Positions 21,725-33,242 are shown, numbered from the stretch's first letter. The stretch is DNA of 64,000 nucleotides from Asparagopsis taxiformis (GCA_030407315.1 JALQPE010001746.1:93601-157600); one strand, 5' to 3'. Numbers and translations: made by a program. Notes: a model not told the origin generated them from the letters alone.

Positions 21725-22822
21725 CTAAGCATTTCGAGCAGCTCTGACCAGATCTTGGTCTGAATAGCTGTCTAGAAACCTGTCCAGCAACACTGGAATA
21801 TCCTCGCGCATGATGTCCATTGGCTCCCATGTAGGCTCCTCGTGGTCAAATCCACGCCACTTGCAGCAAACTTCATAGCGTCCAATTGCTTCATTGAAGC
21901 GTAATCCTAGTATCTTAGTGACGGTTTCGTAGTGCGGGCTATTGTGGTCAATAGAATCCAATAAATCTTGAGTGACGTCCAGCGATGAATCAGCATAGAA
22001 CTTGAGTCTATTGCAATGAATTGTGTGTAGTTTCTTGGATATCATATCTTCCACCTCGTAGGTGTAATCTGATAATGCCCTTGTGATTCTCTGCGGCCCT
22101 GTCCATTTGACTCGCAACTTATCTCCATGTTGAGATACAACCTTAGCTACCAATACGAAATCCCCGACATCAAAGTTGACATCTTGTACATTAGTTTTTT
22201 CGTTGTGAGCTTTGATTGAACGTTCCCTATTTCTTGTTCTGCTTGCTGCAACACTTTTGTGAAACTCCTCCAATGATTGTTGGAGTGACTGCACATTGCA
22301 TATCTTCTGTGCTTTGACGAAAGATATGCTCTTGGTTTTTGTAGCACGTGGATTGAGCATCGTTCGCAATGGATTGTCTGCAGGAAGCTGTGTCATTATT
22401 GTTATCGGCGCAAGGTTAGCTAGTCCAGTGCGAGGTGTGTGGTTAATTATGCTTTGAACAAGTGGTAGCACAGTTGGCCAATCCTTTTCGCGCATGCGAA
22501 ACTCAGAAAGAAGAGCTCTAGTTGCCCTTAAGACTTGTTTGCATATAGCCTCAACTGTTCCATTGGCTTGTGGAGTGTATGGGGTTGTAAAATGATGCTG
22601 CGCATGTAATGAACGGTTGAGTGCATTCATCAATGTATTTTTAAAATGCGGACCGCGATCTGAGTTCCATGATAGGACGACACCGAATGTTGTAAACCAC
22701 TTGAGCAATGTTTGACATGTTGTCAGCGCATCAGCATTCTTGCAAGGTTCAAGCCAGCTGTACATGGAAGCGTCATCCATGACTATTAGCACGTAGCTGT
22801 AACCATCTTTGCTGTCCCCCAT
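21725..22822 (-). CDS. Gypsy integrase C-terminal part and chromodomain (downstream of frameshift)
   Basis: The 365-codon frame carries the integrase core after its first Asp: WNSDRGPHFK (second Asp) and TPQANGTVEAI (Glu), separated by 35 residues as in retroviral-type DX35E. Near the C-terminus VCCKWRGFDHEEPTWEP is a clear chromodomain, the targeting module that defines chromoviruses. The ATG at 22822 is internal to the integrase, so it is not a natural start. The frame joins the upstream ORF through a T-run at 22827-22831 where one base appears to be missing. Without that base the integrase is split and the element is probably defective for autonomous integration. Confidence 0.88.
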   Translation of the reverse strand: MGDSKDGYSYVLIVMDDASMYSWLEPCKNADALTTCQTLLKWFTTFGVVLSWNSDRGPHFKNTLMNALNRSLHAQHHFTTPYTPQANGTVEAICKQVLRATRALLSEFRMREKDWPTVLPLVQSIINHTPRTGLANLAPITIMTQLPADNPLRTMLNPRATKTKSISFVKAQKICNVQSLQQSLEEFHKSVAASRTRNRERSIKAHNEKTNVQDVNFDVGDFVLVAKVVSQHGDKLRVKWTGPQRITRALSDYTYEVEDMISKKLHTIHCNRLKFYADSSLDVTQDLLDSIDHNSPHYETVTKILGLRFNEAIGRYEVCCKWRGFDHEEPTWEPMDIMREDIPVLLDRFLDSYSDQDLVRAARNA

Positions 22823-25800
22823 GTATAAAAATCAAAATGAATGAGCTCGTTCGGTTTGTCTGCATGTAGTGCATGCCCCATTGGCCTTGCTACCTTCTCT
22901 CCGCCAATCGTGGATAAGCAATGCAAGCAAGAATTGCAGAACGCCTTGATGTCCGCCTCGATTGTATTCCATACACAGTAAGACTTGATTGCAAATGTAG
23001 TTGCAGCGACTCCGCGATGACCTCCACGACCGCAATGACCCACAATGCATATACGCATCTGCAATTGGATGGAATTAGAAGGTATCCAGATTGTCCCAGA
23101 TTCAGAACGTATCAATCCATCTTGAAGACATCCCATGGGTTCCTCCCCTTCGTCTAATGCCGCACGCTGCGCGGTGTAAATTTCCTCGTCACTGGGCCAG
23201 GTAAAATCAGGATCTAAGTCAGGCGCGACTGGTGCGCGAAATAATGCAGAAAGTTGCACGGATTTACCTTCATGCAGGGGCTTACTGCCCCAGCGCGAGA
23301 GGAGGTCTGCCCAAACATTATCATCTCCAGCAACATGAGAAATAGTGTAGCGAAAAGCAGAAAGTTTCAAAGCCCAACGCTCAACCTTATTGGCTACATG
23401 CTTAGTGATGCCTGGTTTCGTCGAGTAGGGATCGAAAATAAATGTGAGGTTCTTGTGATCTGTGAATATGTTGAATCCTCTTGGTCGCATGAGAAGGTAG
23501 TCTAGGCGTGTGACAGAAGACACAATGGCATATGCTTCTTTCTCAATTGTAGACCATCGGCTACTAGCACCTCTGAATGAGCCGGATAGAAACGCAAGAG
23601 GCTCATGATGCTGTTCAGCAAATTGTATATCCACCTCATTGGTTGGCACTTGTGTTAAAATCCCTGTCCAATGCTCTTCAGATGCATCTGTAAACAACTG
23701 GAAAGCCTTAGAATCATCTGGATGTGCTAGCATCACGGAATTGGAATTTGCTAGTTCATTGCGCACAGCCCCAAACGTTTCCTGGTGTTCGTCTGTCCAC
23801 AACTGTGAATGCAGTTGGAATTGGGATGCTGCTCTCCGGGTACGAGCTCCGACGGCTTCATAGACCTTTTCCAATATGCGAACAAGAGGAGCAACAAGCT
23901 GTGTGAATTGTGGAATGACACTGCGCATCCAATTGGCTGCACAGATGAACTGCTGTAAATCAGCTCCAGTCACAGGCGTTTGTAATTGAAGGAGACTTTG
24001 AAGTCTGCTGGGATCCATTGTTATGCCACCACTGGATATAATTCGTCCACACCATTTAACCTCCGAAAGGAATAAGCGACACTTAGTAGCATGAAGCTTG
24101 ATTCGTTTTTTCCTGCATATTGTAAACAGTAATCGAAGCTTTAGAATGAGTAAGTGTGCAGACTTCGCGTACAATAGTAAATCATCCAGCCATTGTATGA
24201 TGTCATTCTTCATTACTCCTAGAAGCTGCTGTAGCGTACTCTGAAAGAAGGCTGCAGCATTTGTTTGGCCCTGCAACACTCTGGTTGGAGTGTAAACACC
24301 ATCACAAGTGATAAAGCTTTGGCATTCCTGTGAATCCTTATCAAGAGCAAGCTGAAAGTAGCCATGACATAGATCAATTATAGCATAGCATTTCGTACCA
24401 GCTAATTGGGCCGTTGCTGATTCAATGTTCGGCATCGGCCAACAGTGTGGGACAGTCTGCATGTTAACGGGACGAAGGTCGACAGTAAAACGAAATCCTT
24501 CTGGACCAGACTTGGGGACAATGAGTGGAGCGCAAGCCCATGCACTCTCATTATTAGATTTGACGATACCGAGCCGTATGAATTCATCAATCTTGCTACG
24601 CATAAATTCCTGTTGTTGCGGGGTATACCGACGTACTTTGACACGAACTGGCTTTGCATCATCTTTCAAACGGATCTTCATAGGGGGAGCTCTGATTGGC
24701 GGATCCCTTCCCAGCTTTGTTCGGAATATGTCTGCAAATTCGAACAATAGAGTGCTGAATTCTTGAACATAGTCCTGTGGTAATCCTTCCCTTACAGCAT
24801 TGTCAATCATGGCTTGTATATTCGCTTGAACTTCTTCAACACTCTCTTCACCAATAATATCTTCTAGCGTTTCGAGTGCAATGCCATCGTCATATAAAGC
24901 GTCTGCGGTAATTGCAGTGTGCATACTTTCCGTACTGTTATCACCTTGCAAATCTTTGGGTCCAATAGTGTGTTCGTCTGCATCTAGGTGCAGTGGCATC
25001 TCTGTGACATTTGCCTCATTTGGATATGTCTGTCCGAGAATCATTGCCAAGTTAGTTGTATGGGGCGGAACATGACTGTCTGTACGTCTCTGGGAACGAC
25101 ATTCAAAGCCGACATCCGAGAAGTCTGTGTCGTGGTATATACTACGTACGGACACAATGTGGGCGTCCAGGTTGAATCCTAGTGACTGCAGTACAGGGCG
25201 TGATATAAGAACTTCAGGCATGTTATGATCAAAGACTAGGAATTCCAAATTGCGTAGTCGAAACGGGCCCTCAGATGTCATGAGTGTTGTTGACAGTCTT
25301 GCCTTTTTGTGTGCATATATCCTTGTGGTGTCACCAGATGTGTCAATAGCCAATGATACCGGTACTGGATTGGACAATGGGAGCACAGATACAAATACTC
25401 CCTGCTCCGCGCATTTGTCAAGGTGATTCTGGCTTAATGCAGAGTGATCTGCTCCATAATCACCGTTTACGATTACACTCACAGTGTCAGCCAGTTTTGC
25501 AAAGTACCTGCCAGTTCCCTGTAATGCTTCACGAGCTTCGGAATCATGATTATGTGACAAAGAGTTGAGTCTTCCGGATTTAGATCGCTCCGCATAATAT
25601 TCCTTCAGAAACTTTTCCTTCTCCTTGCTGCTAGTTCTAGGACAATCCCTTATCATATGCCTTCCATTGCACTTTTCCTTATTGAGGCATAAAGGTAACT
25701 GCTTCTTGGATGCATCCTGGCTCTTATCTTCACCTGCGGCAGCTGCGATATTCTTACTACTAGCCGTGCTTACCGTATTTGAACGTTTTGGTAGCGAACA

Positions 25801-26589
25801 GGGAGATGCAGATAGTGTTGGGGTGTTACGATTAGTTCTAGCTGGAATGCAAGCGGCTGAGCTATGAAATGATGTATTTTTCAAGGCCTCAGATGTATTC
25901 GCAATCTCTCCAGCTAGTATTTCACCTCTCTGTTGATCCACTGATGCGGATCGGACAGGGATGAAGGGGTTACATTGTACAGCTTGCTCAACCACATACT
26001 GGTAGAACGAAAGCCAATCAGTTTTCAATGCAGTCTTACACAGGCTCAGATCTGCCAGTATCTTACCCTGCAACTCTGCAGGCTTCAGGAGAGCGCATAT
26101 GTGTGTAGTAGCCACCTGTGGGTTGATTGTTATTAGTGTATCCCAGTGCCTGCTTCTGAGAAACTTTTTGTATTCCATGAACAGGTTCTTTATACGAAGC
26201 TCTGGGTCATCCTCGTATATATTGATTTGCACGTTCGCTATGACAGCCTGTTCCAAATCATGGGGTGTGATGGAGTCGAGAGAGATGGCAGTCTTCTCTT
26301 CCAACCATTTCTTTAGAACGTCCTCATTAAGCTCTTCCACTGTATTGACGTCTTTAAATTCCTTGAACTCAACGAGAGACAGCAGCAGGTCGGGGTCGAA
26401 TGAAGATTTGAGTGAGATAGCAGTTGCTACTCCACCTTGCGCATCAATGTCGCTAATGCGCTGTAGGTACCGTTGACGTGCTTTCACGAATTCGTCAATG
26501 GCTTTGCGACCAAGCTGTCGCAACTCCGGGTGTGTGATAGGGGTGAAAAGTTGTTGCCCTGTGTGGTGACAGCTGTTTGTAGGTGTCAT
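22786..26589 (-). CDS. Gypsy Gag-PR-RT-RNase H-integrase N-terminal polyprotein
   Basis: The first ATG is at 26589 (MTPTNSCHHTGQ); the frame opens 17 codons earlier without an ATG. In order there is a Gag-like region; a zinc-knuckle-like stretch (CLNKEKCNGRHMIRDC); a protease with DYGADHS in place of the common DSGA (near 25444-25462); and a reverse transcriptase with IIDLCHGYFQLALD and QWLDDLLLY at its active site (near 24181-24192), where W-L-D-D replaces the usual Y-x-D-D. Then come RNase H (LFTDAS, FTDHKNLTF) and an integrase zinc finger (GHCGRGGH...CNSCLHC). The frame runs out just after the first catalytic Asp (HFDF). Gag and Pol are in one frame, unlike the other gypsy element here. 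Confidence 0.9.
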   Translation of the reverse strand: MTPTNSCHHTGQQLFTPITHPELRQLGRKAIDEFVKARQRYLQRISDIDAQGGVATAISLKSSFDPDLLLSLVEFKEFKDVNTVEELNEDVLKKWLEEKTAISLDSITPHDLEQAVIANVQINIYEDDPELRIKNLFMEYKKFLRSRHWDTLITINPQVATTHICALLKPAELQGKILADLSLCKTALKTDWLSFYQYVVEQAVQCNPFIPVRSASVDQQRGEILAGEIANTSEALKNTSFHSSAACIPARTNRNTPTLSASPCSLPKRSNTVSTASSKNIAAAAGEDKSQDASKKQLPLCLNKEKCNGRHMIRDCPRTSSKEKEKFLKEYYAERSKSGRLNSLSHNHDSEAREALQGTGRYFAKLADTVSVIVNGDYGADHSALSQNHLDKCAEQGVFVSVLPLSNPVPVSLAIDTSGDTTRIYAHKKARLSTTLMTSEGPFRLRNLEFLVFDHNMPEVLISRPVLQSLGFNLDAHIVSVRSIYHDTDFSDVGFECRSQRRTDSHVPPHTTNLAMILGQTYPNEANVTEMPLHLDADEHTIGPKDLQGDNSTESMHTAITADALYDDGIALETLEDIIGEESVEEVQANIQAMIDNAVREGLPQDYVQEFSTLLFEFADIFRTKLGRDPPIRAPPMKIRLKDDAKPVRVKVRRYTPQQQEFMRSKIDEFIRLGIVKSNNESAWACAPLIVPKSGPEGFRFTVDLRPVNMQTVPHCWPMPNIESATAQLAGTKCYAIIDLCHGYFQLALDKDSQECQSFITCDGVYTPTRVLQGQTNAAAFFQSTLQQLLGVMKNDIIQWLDDLLLYAKSAHLLILKLRLLFTICRKKRIKLHATKCRLFLSEVKWCGRIISSGGITMDPSRLQSLLQLQTPVTGADLQQFICAANWMRSVIPQFTQLVAPLVRILEKVYEAVGARTRRAASQFQLHSQLWTDEHQETFGAVRNELANSNSVMLAHPDDSKAFQLFTDASEEHWTGILTQVPTNEVDIQFAEQHHEPLAFLSGSFRGASSRWSTIEKEAYAIVSSVTRLDYLLMRPRGFNIFTDHKNLTFIFDPYSTKPGITKHVANKVERWALKLSAFRYTISHVAGDDNVWADLLSRWGSKPLHEGKSVQLSALFRAPVAPDLDPDFTWPSDEEIYTAQRAALDEGEEPMGCLQDGLIRSESGTIWIPSNSIQLQMRICIVGHCGRGGHRGVAATTFAIKSYCVWNTIEADIKAFCNSCLHCLSTIGGEKVARPMGHALHADKPNELIHFDFYTWGTAKMVTATC

Positions 26590-26640
26590 TTTTGGGCAAA
26601 GAAAACTCAGTAAGCCACAATTGGCTTCACTAGTGATCAC

Positions 26641-26968
26641 TGTAGTTAATCGTGGTTTGAGTTTTTGTTGAGGTGGTTTTTCCTGCCTCCTTTACTTCTA
26701 CTCTCTGCTACCTGCGTTTAAATACACTCGATATCTCCCTAGCTATGTTTTCTGTTTCATTGACTATGTCCAATTCCCAGCGATAAACAGCTTGCACCGC
26801 CAAAGTTTCCTAGTTAGCCAGTCAAAAAGAAAAGGTCTTCCATTAATTGGGTAGCATTTGGCTGCGCCAAACGGAGTCTTGAGAGGAAATACAGGAAAGA
26901 TGATAATGGGCATAATAGAACCGAATTTGGGATCTCCATTTGAATCGCATTATTTGGAATGCGTGACA
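26641..26968 (-). repeat. 5' LTR of minus-strand gypsy element
   Basis: 328 bp, identical by eye to 21375-21702. It drives the minus-strand polyprotein starting 52 bp away at 26589. Confidence 0.92.
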
Positions 26969-26972
26969 ATGG

Positions 26973-27679
26973 GATTAGAGCTCTCACATTATTACATTTG
27001 AACATGAATCAAATCTGCCGCTCTGACGTAAATATTCATCGATGATTTGTTCTGTTGATGCACACGTCGTGCACAGCGTAAGAACACACGAGATGTGGAC
27101 AGAGCGATACGATGAATTCTGCATGGTTCGTGAACTGATATCCCGAGCCCAGCAATTTTCCACACCCTCAGTATTTATGACCAACTGGCAAACTGGCGTA
27201 GTCCTGGGATTAGAACCATAATTGACGTACTCTCCTGCACTATAATCTCTTTCGTACCGTCTCCTATCATTACTCGCTATTTGCACCTAACACCATACAT
27301 GAATCAGACAGTGATCGGTGTGCTTCTCAGGGAAGCCAACGATTTCTTTAAGTGAATTAGGGTGCTGCAACAAGACAAGTTGATACTCTATCAGCTAGCA
27401 TCGCACCCCACATTTGCCCGCAATGATTTTCATTCCCCATACTTGAAACATGTCCTTTGGTATCTTTCTGGTTTCATCTACATGAGCGAGAAGGATACTG
27501 ACGATTTGTGATTCAACCATGCAGTATATTCAAGATATGCAGATGAAAGAATTTGAACAGCACTTGAAACGAGCCATTTTCGTAATCAGGTACGAGTACA
27601 AACTTCGCAGCCAGATAGGGTGATTGGTATACAATTCGCAACAATAGAGATCAGCAAAAATGTCCAATTGGGAGTGATT
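26973..27679. other. No gene recognised
   Basis: The flank of the gypsy element holds only short frames without recognisable motifs. Confidence 0.4.
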
Positions 27680-27907
27680 TTAACTGCCGGTTACTGGACT
27701 ATGTGGGGTCTTGAATGATGACGCAGCATTAGGTGGTATGTTTGGAGTCGTTTCAAACTGTGAGGATCTGGGCGCATTCTCAAATATAGACGGAAACACA
27801 AAGGTTGAGATGCCATCACGGTATGGTTTTCCTGAGTTCTGCTGTTCACCAAGTCTCGACTGTTTGCAGGACTTGCGTGCGCCATGGAAGTTCTTGAAGA
27901 ATTTCAT
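27680..27907 (-). CDS. Small basic YRDGISTF-motif protein, 75 aa
   Basis: Starting at ATG 27907 (MKFFKNFHGARKSC), this is a paralog of the proteins at 12782-12943 and 47823-48464. The N-terminus is basic; the shared motif YRDGISTFVFPSIFENA spans about residues 31-47; the tail is rich in Pro, Ser, Thr and Asn and has no cysteines. An in-frame extension upstream to 28033 has no counterpart in the paralogs and passes through the probable promoter, so I reject it. TATAAAA lies at 27991-27997, about 85 bp upstream. The function is unknown. A secreted ten-cysteine gene lies 0.8 kb away on the same strand. Confidence 0.65.
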   Translation of the reverse strand: MKFFKNFHGARKSCKQSRLGEQQNSGKPYRDGISTFVFPSIFENAPRSSQFETTPNIPPNAASSFKTPHSPVTGS

Positions 27908-27990
27908 TGGGAAGGTTTTCGAAGCTGGTGGAAATTTTTGATACAGATGGATGAGCGGAACGATGTTGCAAAAGTCCCGAGCTAGTATAG

Positions 27991-27997
27991 TTTTATA
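27991..27997 (-). promoter_or_regulatory. TATA box of the 75-aa small basic gene
   Basis: TATAAAA on the minus strand, about 85 bp before ATG 27907. It supports the internal ATG rather than the longer frame. Confidence 0.55.
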
Positions 27998-28738
27998 TAT
28001 CGACACAGAGAATATGTCACAGAAATTGTACACCGGTTGGAATACAGCGAGTTTTCTTCGAAAATCGATGGTGAGCAGAGTGCCGGATGTGCAGAGACGA
28101 ATTTATGATCAGATTGGTCCATCCCTGATTTATTCGCCTGAACTTCGATGCGTGATGGGTGCAATCACATGTTTGACTCTGGTGAGACATAAGTCAGGCC
28201 TATCACGGCACTTGGATCCGATTATTCCGTCGCCTGTATTCAACGGTTTGCTAGGTGCATGTTTACTCCTGCCCTGATTGGCTGTCAGAACAACTACAGT
28301 ATTTAAATATCGATCTTTGCGATGTACAGTACACGTCTTTGTATACGAAAAACCACCTGCGTTTTGTTTCTCCGTTGCGATCATTTTCGTCACGATAACA
28401 AGAATTACGACCAATATTATGTATGATAGTAGGTACTCCATACTAGTGCGTTCAATTTGATGATCTGTCTGTGGGTGTCGCATTCTCGAACTCCCATGTG
28501 AGTGTCTGGTTGAGAGGGAACTTCAAGTTTACACAGTCCCCCGGAACAGGTCTAGGGGATCCAATGCCACACATGACACATTCAGGCAAACAAAAGAACC
28601 AATACAGATTTACTGAATCCATCCAAACCGTGTACTCTTCAGCATAAACTGAACATGAATCAAACTCAACTTGATTATCAATTATTCAAACAAACGCAAT
28701 ATAAGACTTCAATCATCATGAGTATTGATCACCGCGGA
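27998..28738. other. Intergenic; nothing recognised
   Basis: Only short frames without motifs lie between the small basic gene's promoter and the stop codon of the next ten-cysteine gene. Confidence 0.35.
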
Positions 28739-29368
28739 TCATGAAGAGATCACAGGTGGTCCAATAGTAACCGGAGGGAATGAAGGCTGGTATAGCAGAA
28801 CCAGTCTTGAAATGCCGGGTGATCTGAACGTCAGCCTCGTCCTGCCAAACGTAGCTGAATATCCACTAACTTGCTGGAGAGAAAGGAGTGCGTTACTGAA
28901 TACAAACATTGGTGCACCACCGGAGCAGTTGCGAGTATTAATAAAGAACAAACAGGCCCTTCCTCTGTTCACAAACCTGATACTTGCACAGCCAAACCCT
29001 TGGTTTACAAAGCTTGTTCCGCAGCCACCAGACGAGATTCTACATGCAACAAGTCGTGAAGAAGATCCTGCAATACCCGGTCCTGTTCCAACAGGTCGAA
29101 TCAACGTCCTCTGCGCACACCAGGACCCTCTTCGAGATCTACCATCAATCACAACGACGCACGGCTGCACAGAGCAGTTCTCTCTTCTTCTACATTCCCG
29201 CCTCGCAACTAGAGCTCCCCGACGACCTGGACGACAGTTGTGGGGGCATTGTAGAGCAGGCTGTCGATTCAGAAAGCTTGGGAGGTTCTCATTCTTGCTT
29301 TTATCCGGAGCAGCGTATGTAGCCACAGCGAGATAAAGGAGGACGAATGTGAGCGCAGTAGCACGCAT
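28739..29368 (-). CDS. Secreted ten-cysteine protein, 209 aa
   Basis: ATG 29368 opens with a strong signal peptide (MRATALTFVLLYLAVATYAA). The ten-cysteine domain follows with CPHNC, CSVQPC, SWCAQR, RLVACR, TSFVNQGFGCA, FFINTRNC and NALLSLQQVSGY. Compared with the copies at 14560 and 19213 it has one additional Cys (GGC before the NQGFGC motif), also present in the copy at 45779; both also share WCAQR and IPP/IRPVGTG, so these two form a subgroup. The tail is Pro/Gly-rich (PSFPPVTIGPPV). The in-frame extension to 29542 passes through the TATA box and is rejected. Secretion is inferred; the function is unknown. Confidence 0.78.
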   Translation of the reverse strand: MRATALTFVLLYLAVATYAAPDKSKNENLPSFLNRQPALQCPHNCRPGRRGALVARRECRRRENCSVQPCVVVIDGRSRRGSWCAQRTLIRPVGTGPGIAGSSSRLVACRISSGGCGTSFVNQGFGCASIRFVNRGRACLFFINTRNCSGGAPMFVFSNALLSLQQVSGYSATFGRTRLTFRSPGISRLVLLYQPSFPPVTIGPPVISS

Positions 29369-29470
29369 TATAGATAGAATGGAAGAATCTACAGATGTCA
29401 ACTGCGGTTGATATCTGCTAGGTTGACGGAACAGGTATCTATGGGAAGATGATATGCAACTCGACCCAGC

Positions 29471-29477
29471 TTTTATA
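29471..29477 (-). promoter_or_regulatory. TATA box of the 209-aa ten-cysteine gene
   Basis: TATAAAA on the minus strand, about 105 bp upstream of ATG 29368. Confidence 0.6.
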
Positions 29478-32058
29478 TGTGTTGGGGGTGCTCTATAAGA
29501 TCTGTGAGACGGGCTCACATAGCGCCATCGTCCAAGTGCCACTTCAGCTGTTCGGTTTTTGGGTGATTGTTGAGACGTGTCGTTCTCGTTTCTTATGAAA
29601 AGTTGGCTTCGTCATCGGTAGTATATTAAAAAGGTAACCTTTGATTTGGAGGGAAGACACATCAGACTTGAAAAACTGGCTTCTTTGATACCGGCGGATA
29701 CATACATAGACTTAAGAATTGGCGGTTCTTGCAAAAAGCTCAATGTTGATGTTGCAAATGAGCATTTCACGAATGAATTCAGTGTGCGTCCCCTCCAAGG
29801 GTTTCGCGCAGTATCCGACCCTTGAGCTTTGCAAAGTGGAACGGTTTAACGAGGTAGGATCGTGACTTGGGTGGAATTCGGGGCTATCGAGCAGTTGAGA
29901 GTATTGCTGTGTGTCATTGCCATATCCGTTTCCCGCCAAAACATTAATTTTTCACTATAGGTCACAGTAAATCCTACAATTGGTAACCGAAGCGTGTTCT
30001 ATTCTTTTGGCGTAAGATGACGGGTGAGGAACAAATGTTGTTGTTCCCAGCGCCTCATCACAGTTGTACAGTCGAAAGGATGACGCGCGTCTTGGCGATG
30101 GCGTACAATCGTGTGAAGGACACATATTCTCAATTGGCTAACTCTCAGACAAGAATTTGTTTTAAGTTTGTAATGGGTGAACTGATATTCCAAACGACTT
30201 GATTTGATCCATTGAACTAGGTTAGATGGAAGGGGTAACGATAGTGTCCCCAGGCATGAAGCTTTCCACCGTGTGAGATGCTTCTTGTTGCAGTTTGAAG
30301 GCCAATGGCAACTTCAAGTTGGCCACCCCCAATCACATGCACTTCCTCGCCTGTTCCAACTAGATGTGAGCTCGTTGATGATTGGAGTGGAGCGAGTCTG
30401 TACGTAATGGCTCGCATGGCGCCGGATCACGATATGGGATGTAATGGCATGATTTCTCGTTTCAACTGCACCCGCGGTTCTCGCACATGGTATGTTCACG
30501 TACGAGTGGAATGTATGTGACAGCGAGACGTAGTAGTGATATATATATTACTTCTTCTCAACTGTTTAGGGTTGGGATTGTGTTCCAATCACGTTTCCAC
30601 ATCACAGGTTCCACTCTTACCAAGACGTGATGCAGTGGAATTGCAGTGATTCATTGCCTCGCTCCACTTGGGCTCGAAAGTTGCATACGCTTGCGAGAGA
30701 AACGCTGCAAGAGCAATGCAGCGAGTTTCAGCCATTCTGTCTGTAGATGCACCACTCTTCTGCAGTTTGTCGTTTTTAAGCGTTATGCGAAACATCTGGA
30801 CCATATCGTACCCTAACGTTGGATGCAATATCCACGCTTTCTATTGGAACATCAAAGATTCTTCGCTGTAATTGGACGAAGGACATGCGCAGGCGACCAC
30901 GGCCGATCCAACGGATGTGCTCATACTTTTTGGTGTGCTATGCTTCTCGCGTGTTTTCGATATCTGCTGGCCTATTCAAACGCGTCATCCCGATACATTG
31001 CAGTGGCTGACAAGCACAGCTACACACCCAAACTCGATACTCCTTCATGTATCTATTAGGCATGGCAAGCAAGAACTTTCGTATAACAAACTCGCGAGCA
31101 TGAAAGCTTTTCATGCTTACAAAGCATATGATCTCGGATATTTCATATCGTCCAATAGTTTTCGAAAGCTGTGGTTAACACGAAACTTTGGAAAGAGTTG
31201 GAGATCACGAGTCTGCAAAAATATCTCTGAAGCTGGACAAGTCGTAGAGTTGCACGCGGTATCTGAAGCTCGCTGCCTTGGCGGTCGCTCCTTTCTCTGT
31301 ACTGATTTCCTCTTGCAGTGGAAGCTGAACTGCCGCTTAAACTGACCTGCGTTAGCTGCAGGATGATTTCTGTAGTGCACAGTCTGCACATCCACATTAC
31401 ACCACTATCTTGAGGTGGAAGTAGGCTGGCTACAATATCAATGTACAACCCAACTTTCTTCACGCACACCATTTCCTTCGCAATTGGTAATTGATCCCGC
31501 TGATGGGTAATTACGGGATATTCATTTTCTTATCTTTCCAGTGCAGTTTCATCACTCGTAAATTTTCCGTGTGAGTGTCACATTAAACTTTATTCATCAT
31601 CTGTGTATATCAATAACAGTGTCACAAAACATTGAATCAAACATTGGCTCGACAATGTATTCTAAATCTACTGCAAATTATTTTCTACATCGAAATTTAA
31701 TTCAAATTGATGTAATTTAAGTTGTGTTCTGTCCACGTGCGTGCATGATGACATGAGAGCACTTTGGCCAAGAAGTGTACAGCATCACATCCCCCGCACC
31801 ATCTAATTTGTGCACAATGTAGCCTCCTCACGTGACAATCTATCTACACAAGGCGCTCTACTGACATTCATGGAAGTGCGCAACACAAGAATTCAACCTC
31901 CCCAACTGCAACCGAATGATGACCTGTCAACATGACTCCACATCGCAGGTCCCCGCACGCGCTTATAGGTTACATGACCACAAATCAAAGTTGTAACTAT
32001 TGAGAAGGGCTCACGTTGTGACCACGCCCATCGTTCCTCATGCGCGTGAGTATTCGCA
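29478..32058. other. Long stretch without recognised genes
   Basis: Frames up to 157 codons (30872-31345) exist but show no family motifs, signal peptides or paralogs. A TATA-like run ATATATATTA lies near 30540 with no credible gene next to it. A divergent gene could be missed. Confidence 0.35.
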
Positions 32059-33150
32059 GTAATTTGCGTGCGTACCAATCGACTGTAATCTATCATCTCA
32101 TGTGCGCATCAATTCATTCCCATTGTCCAGCGTCATCCTACTCATGCAAAATTCCACTGCTCGTAACGAGCTAATTTTACACTGAATCCAGCTGTGTACA
32201 CACATCCCAGTGGTAAGAACAATTCAAAGCAGTCTCCGTTCCCAAAATTGGCTCCGTCTGTCCTGCGCTTCCCCTTCACGGTTTGTATTGCGATTGACGC
32301 GTCGCATCGAGGTATTACAGTCGGGAAACGGGTTCCGTTACGGTACACCGTGGTACACCAGGGTACCCTAAGGGTACCGCCTGCGACTCGAGGTGCAATC
32401 AGTATTTACAGCACAGTAAGTTGTATGTGTGAGGGATGTGTAGTCGTCGAAAATAGTCCGAGCTATACATGGGCATGTCGTAATCCATTCGCAGAGATCG
32501 AGGGGCCAATGATCGGACGTTCATCCACCGGTGTACTTCTTAGAAACACAATGACACCAATGCGTTCACACAAGATTCGTGCCGGCACCCAAGTGCACAG
32601 CTCGTGACAGCAGTCATGGGTCATTTGATTTAGATTGTGCTGTGTAGAATTTGTACAACTCGCATTCACATTCCTCACGCATCCGCCATATCGAGCGTCT
32701 ACACTTAGCACAAACTGCTGCTGTCCGAGCACTCACAGATTCCCAGATCCAGAATGGAACCCGTCGCTCGTTCGCTGTCATATTTCACAATTCACACTGC
32801 CCATTCATTCCACTTTCTCGTTATGCTGCCCGTGCCCACTTACACGATTAGCAGATAAAGCTAGCTGAGCACTGTAACATCGATTGACATCTCCGGTTGA
32901 TACATTTCCTCCGCACCCATCCCATTCGCTGTTGCATTCTACGCCAGGCCCGTTCGGCTATTGCTGGTCTTTCTCGGATCACATCCGTCCTTGCTTGCTG
33001 CCAGCACCCATTTCCTCAATGTCAATGGCATGGGCTATTTCCGTCCAGCCCCTGCCATTCAGCTCAATCTACCAATCTGCGCTGTTCTTTCCCATCGCAC
33101 TATCCCCACCATAGTCACACTCCTCCCTCCGGATGATCCCTTCTCCGCAG

Positions 33151-33157
33151 TATAAAT
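33151..33157 (+). promoter_or_regulatory. TATA box of left disulfide-rich gene
   Basis: TATAAAT, 125 bp upstream of the ATG. The mirrored copy is at 43221-43227. Confidence 0.6.
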
Positions 33158-33204
33158 TGCCCGACTTTGCTCACCCCAACCATCACCTCACCACCACTCA
33201 CCCA

Positions 33205-33208
33205 TAAC

Positions 33209-33242
<34 letters not shown>

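Larger units (their letters stand above)
21375..26968 (-). mobile_element. Ty3/gypsy chromovirus, full length, one frameshift, minus strand
   Basis: Two 328-bp LTRs (21375-21702 and 26641-26968) appear identical by eye, bounded by TG...CA and flanked by ATGG on both sides (21371-21374 and 26969-26972), a target-site duplication of 4 bp, or 5 bp if the terminal A is shared. The interior codes for Gag, protease, reverse transcriptase, RNase H, integrase and a chromodomain in one long frame, broken once inside the integrase. Identical LTRs imply a recent insertion. The sequence next to the 5' LTR (GTGATCACTAGTG on the coding strand) does not begin with the usual TGG of a tRNA primer-binding site. 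Confidence 0.92.

Noticed and set aside
32194..32607. 137-codon frame in the left arm as a gene
   Set aside because: Its counterpart in the right arm changes frame at the C4/C5 run, so the N-terminus is not conserved, and there is no motif.
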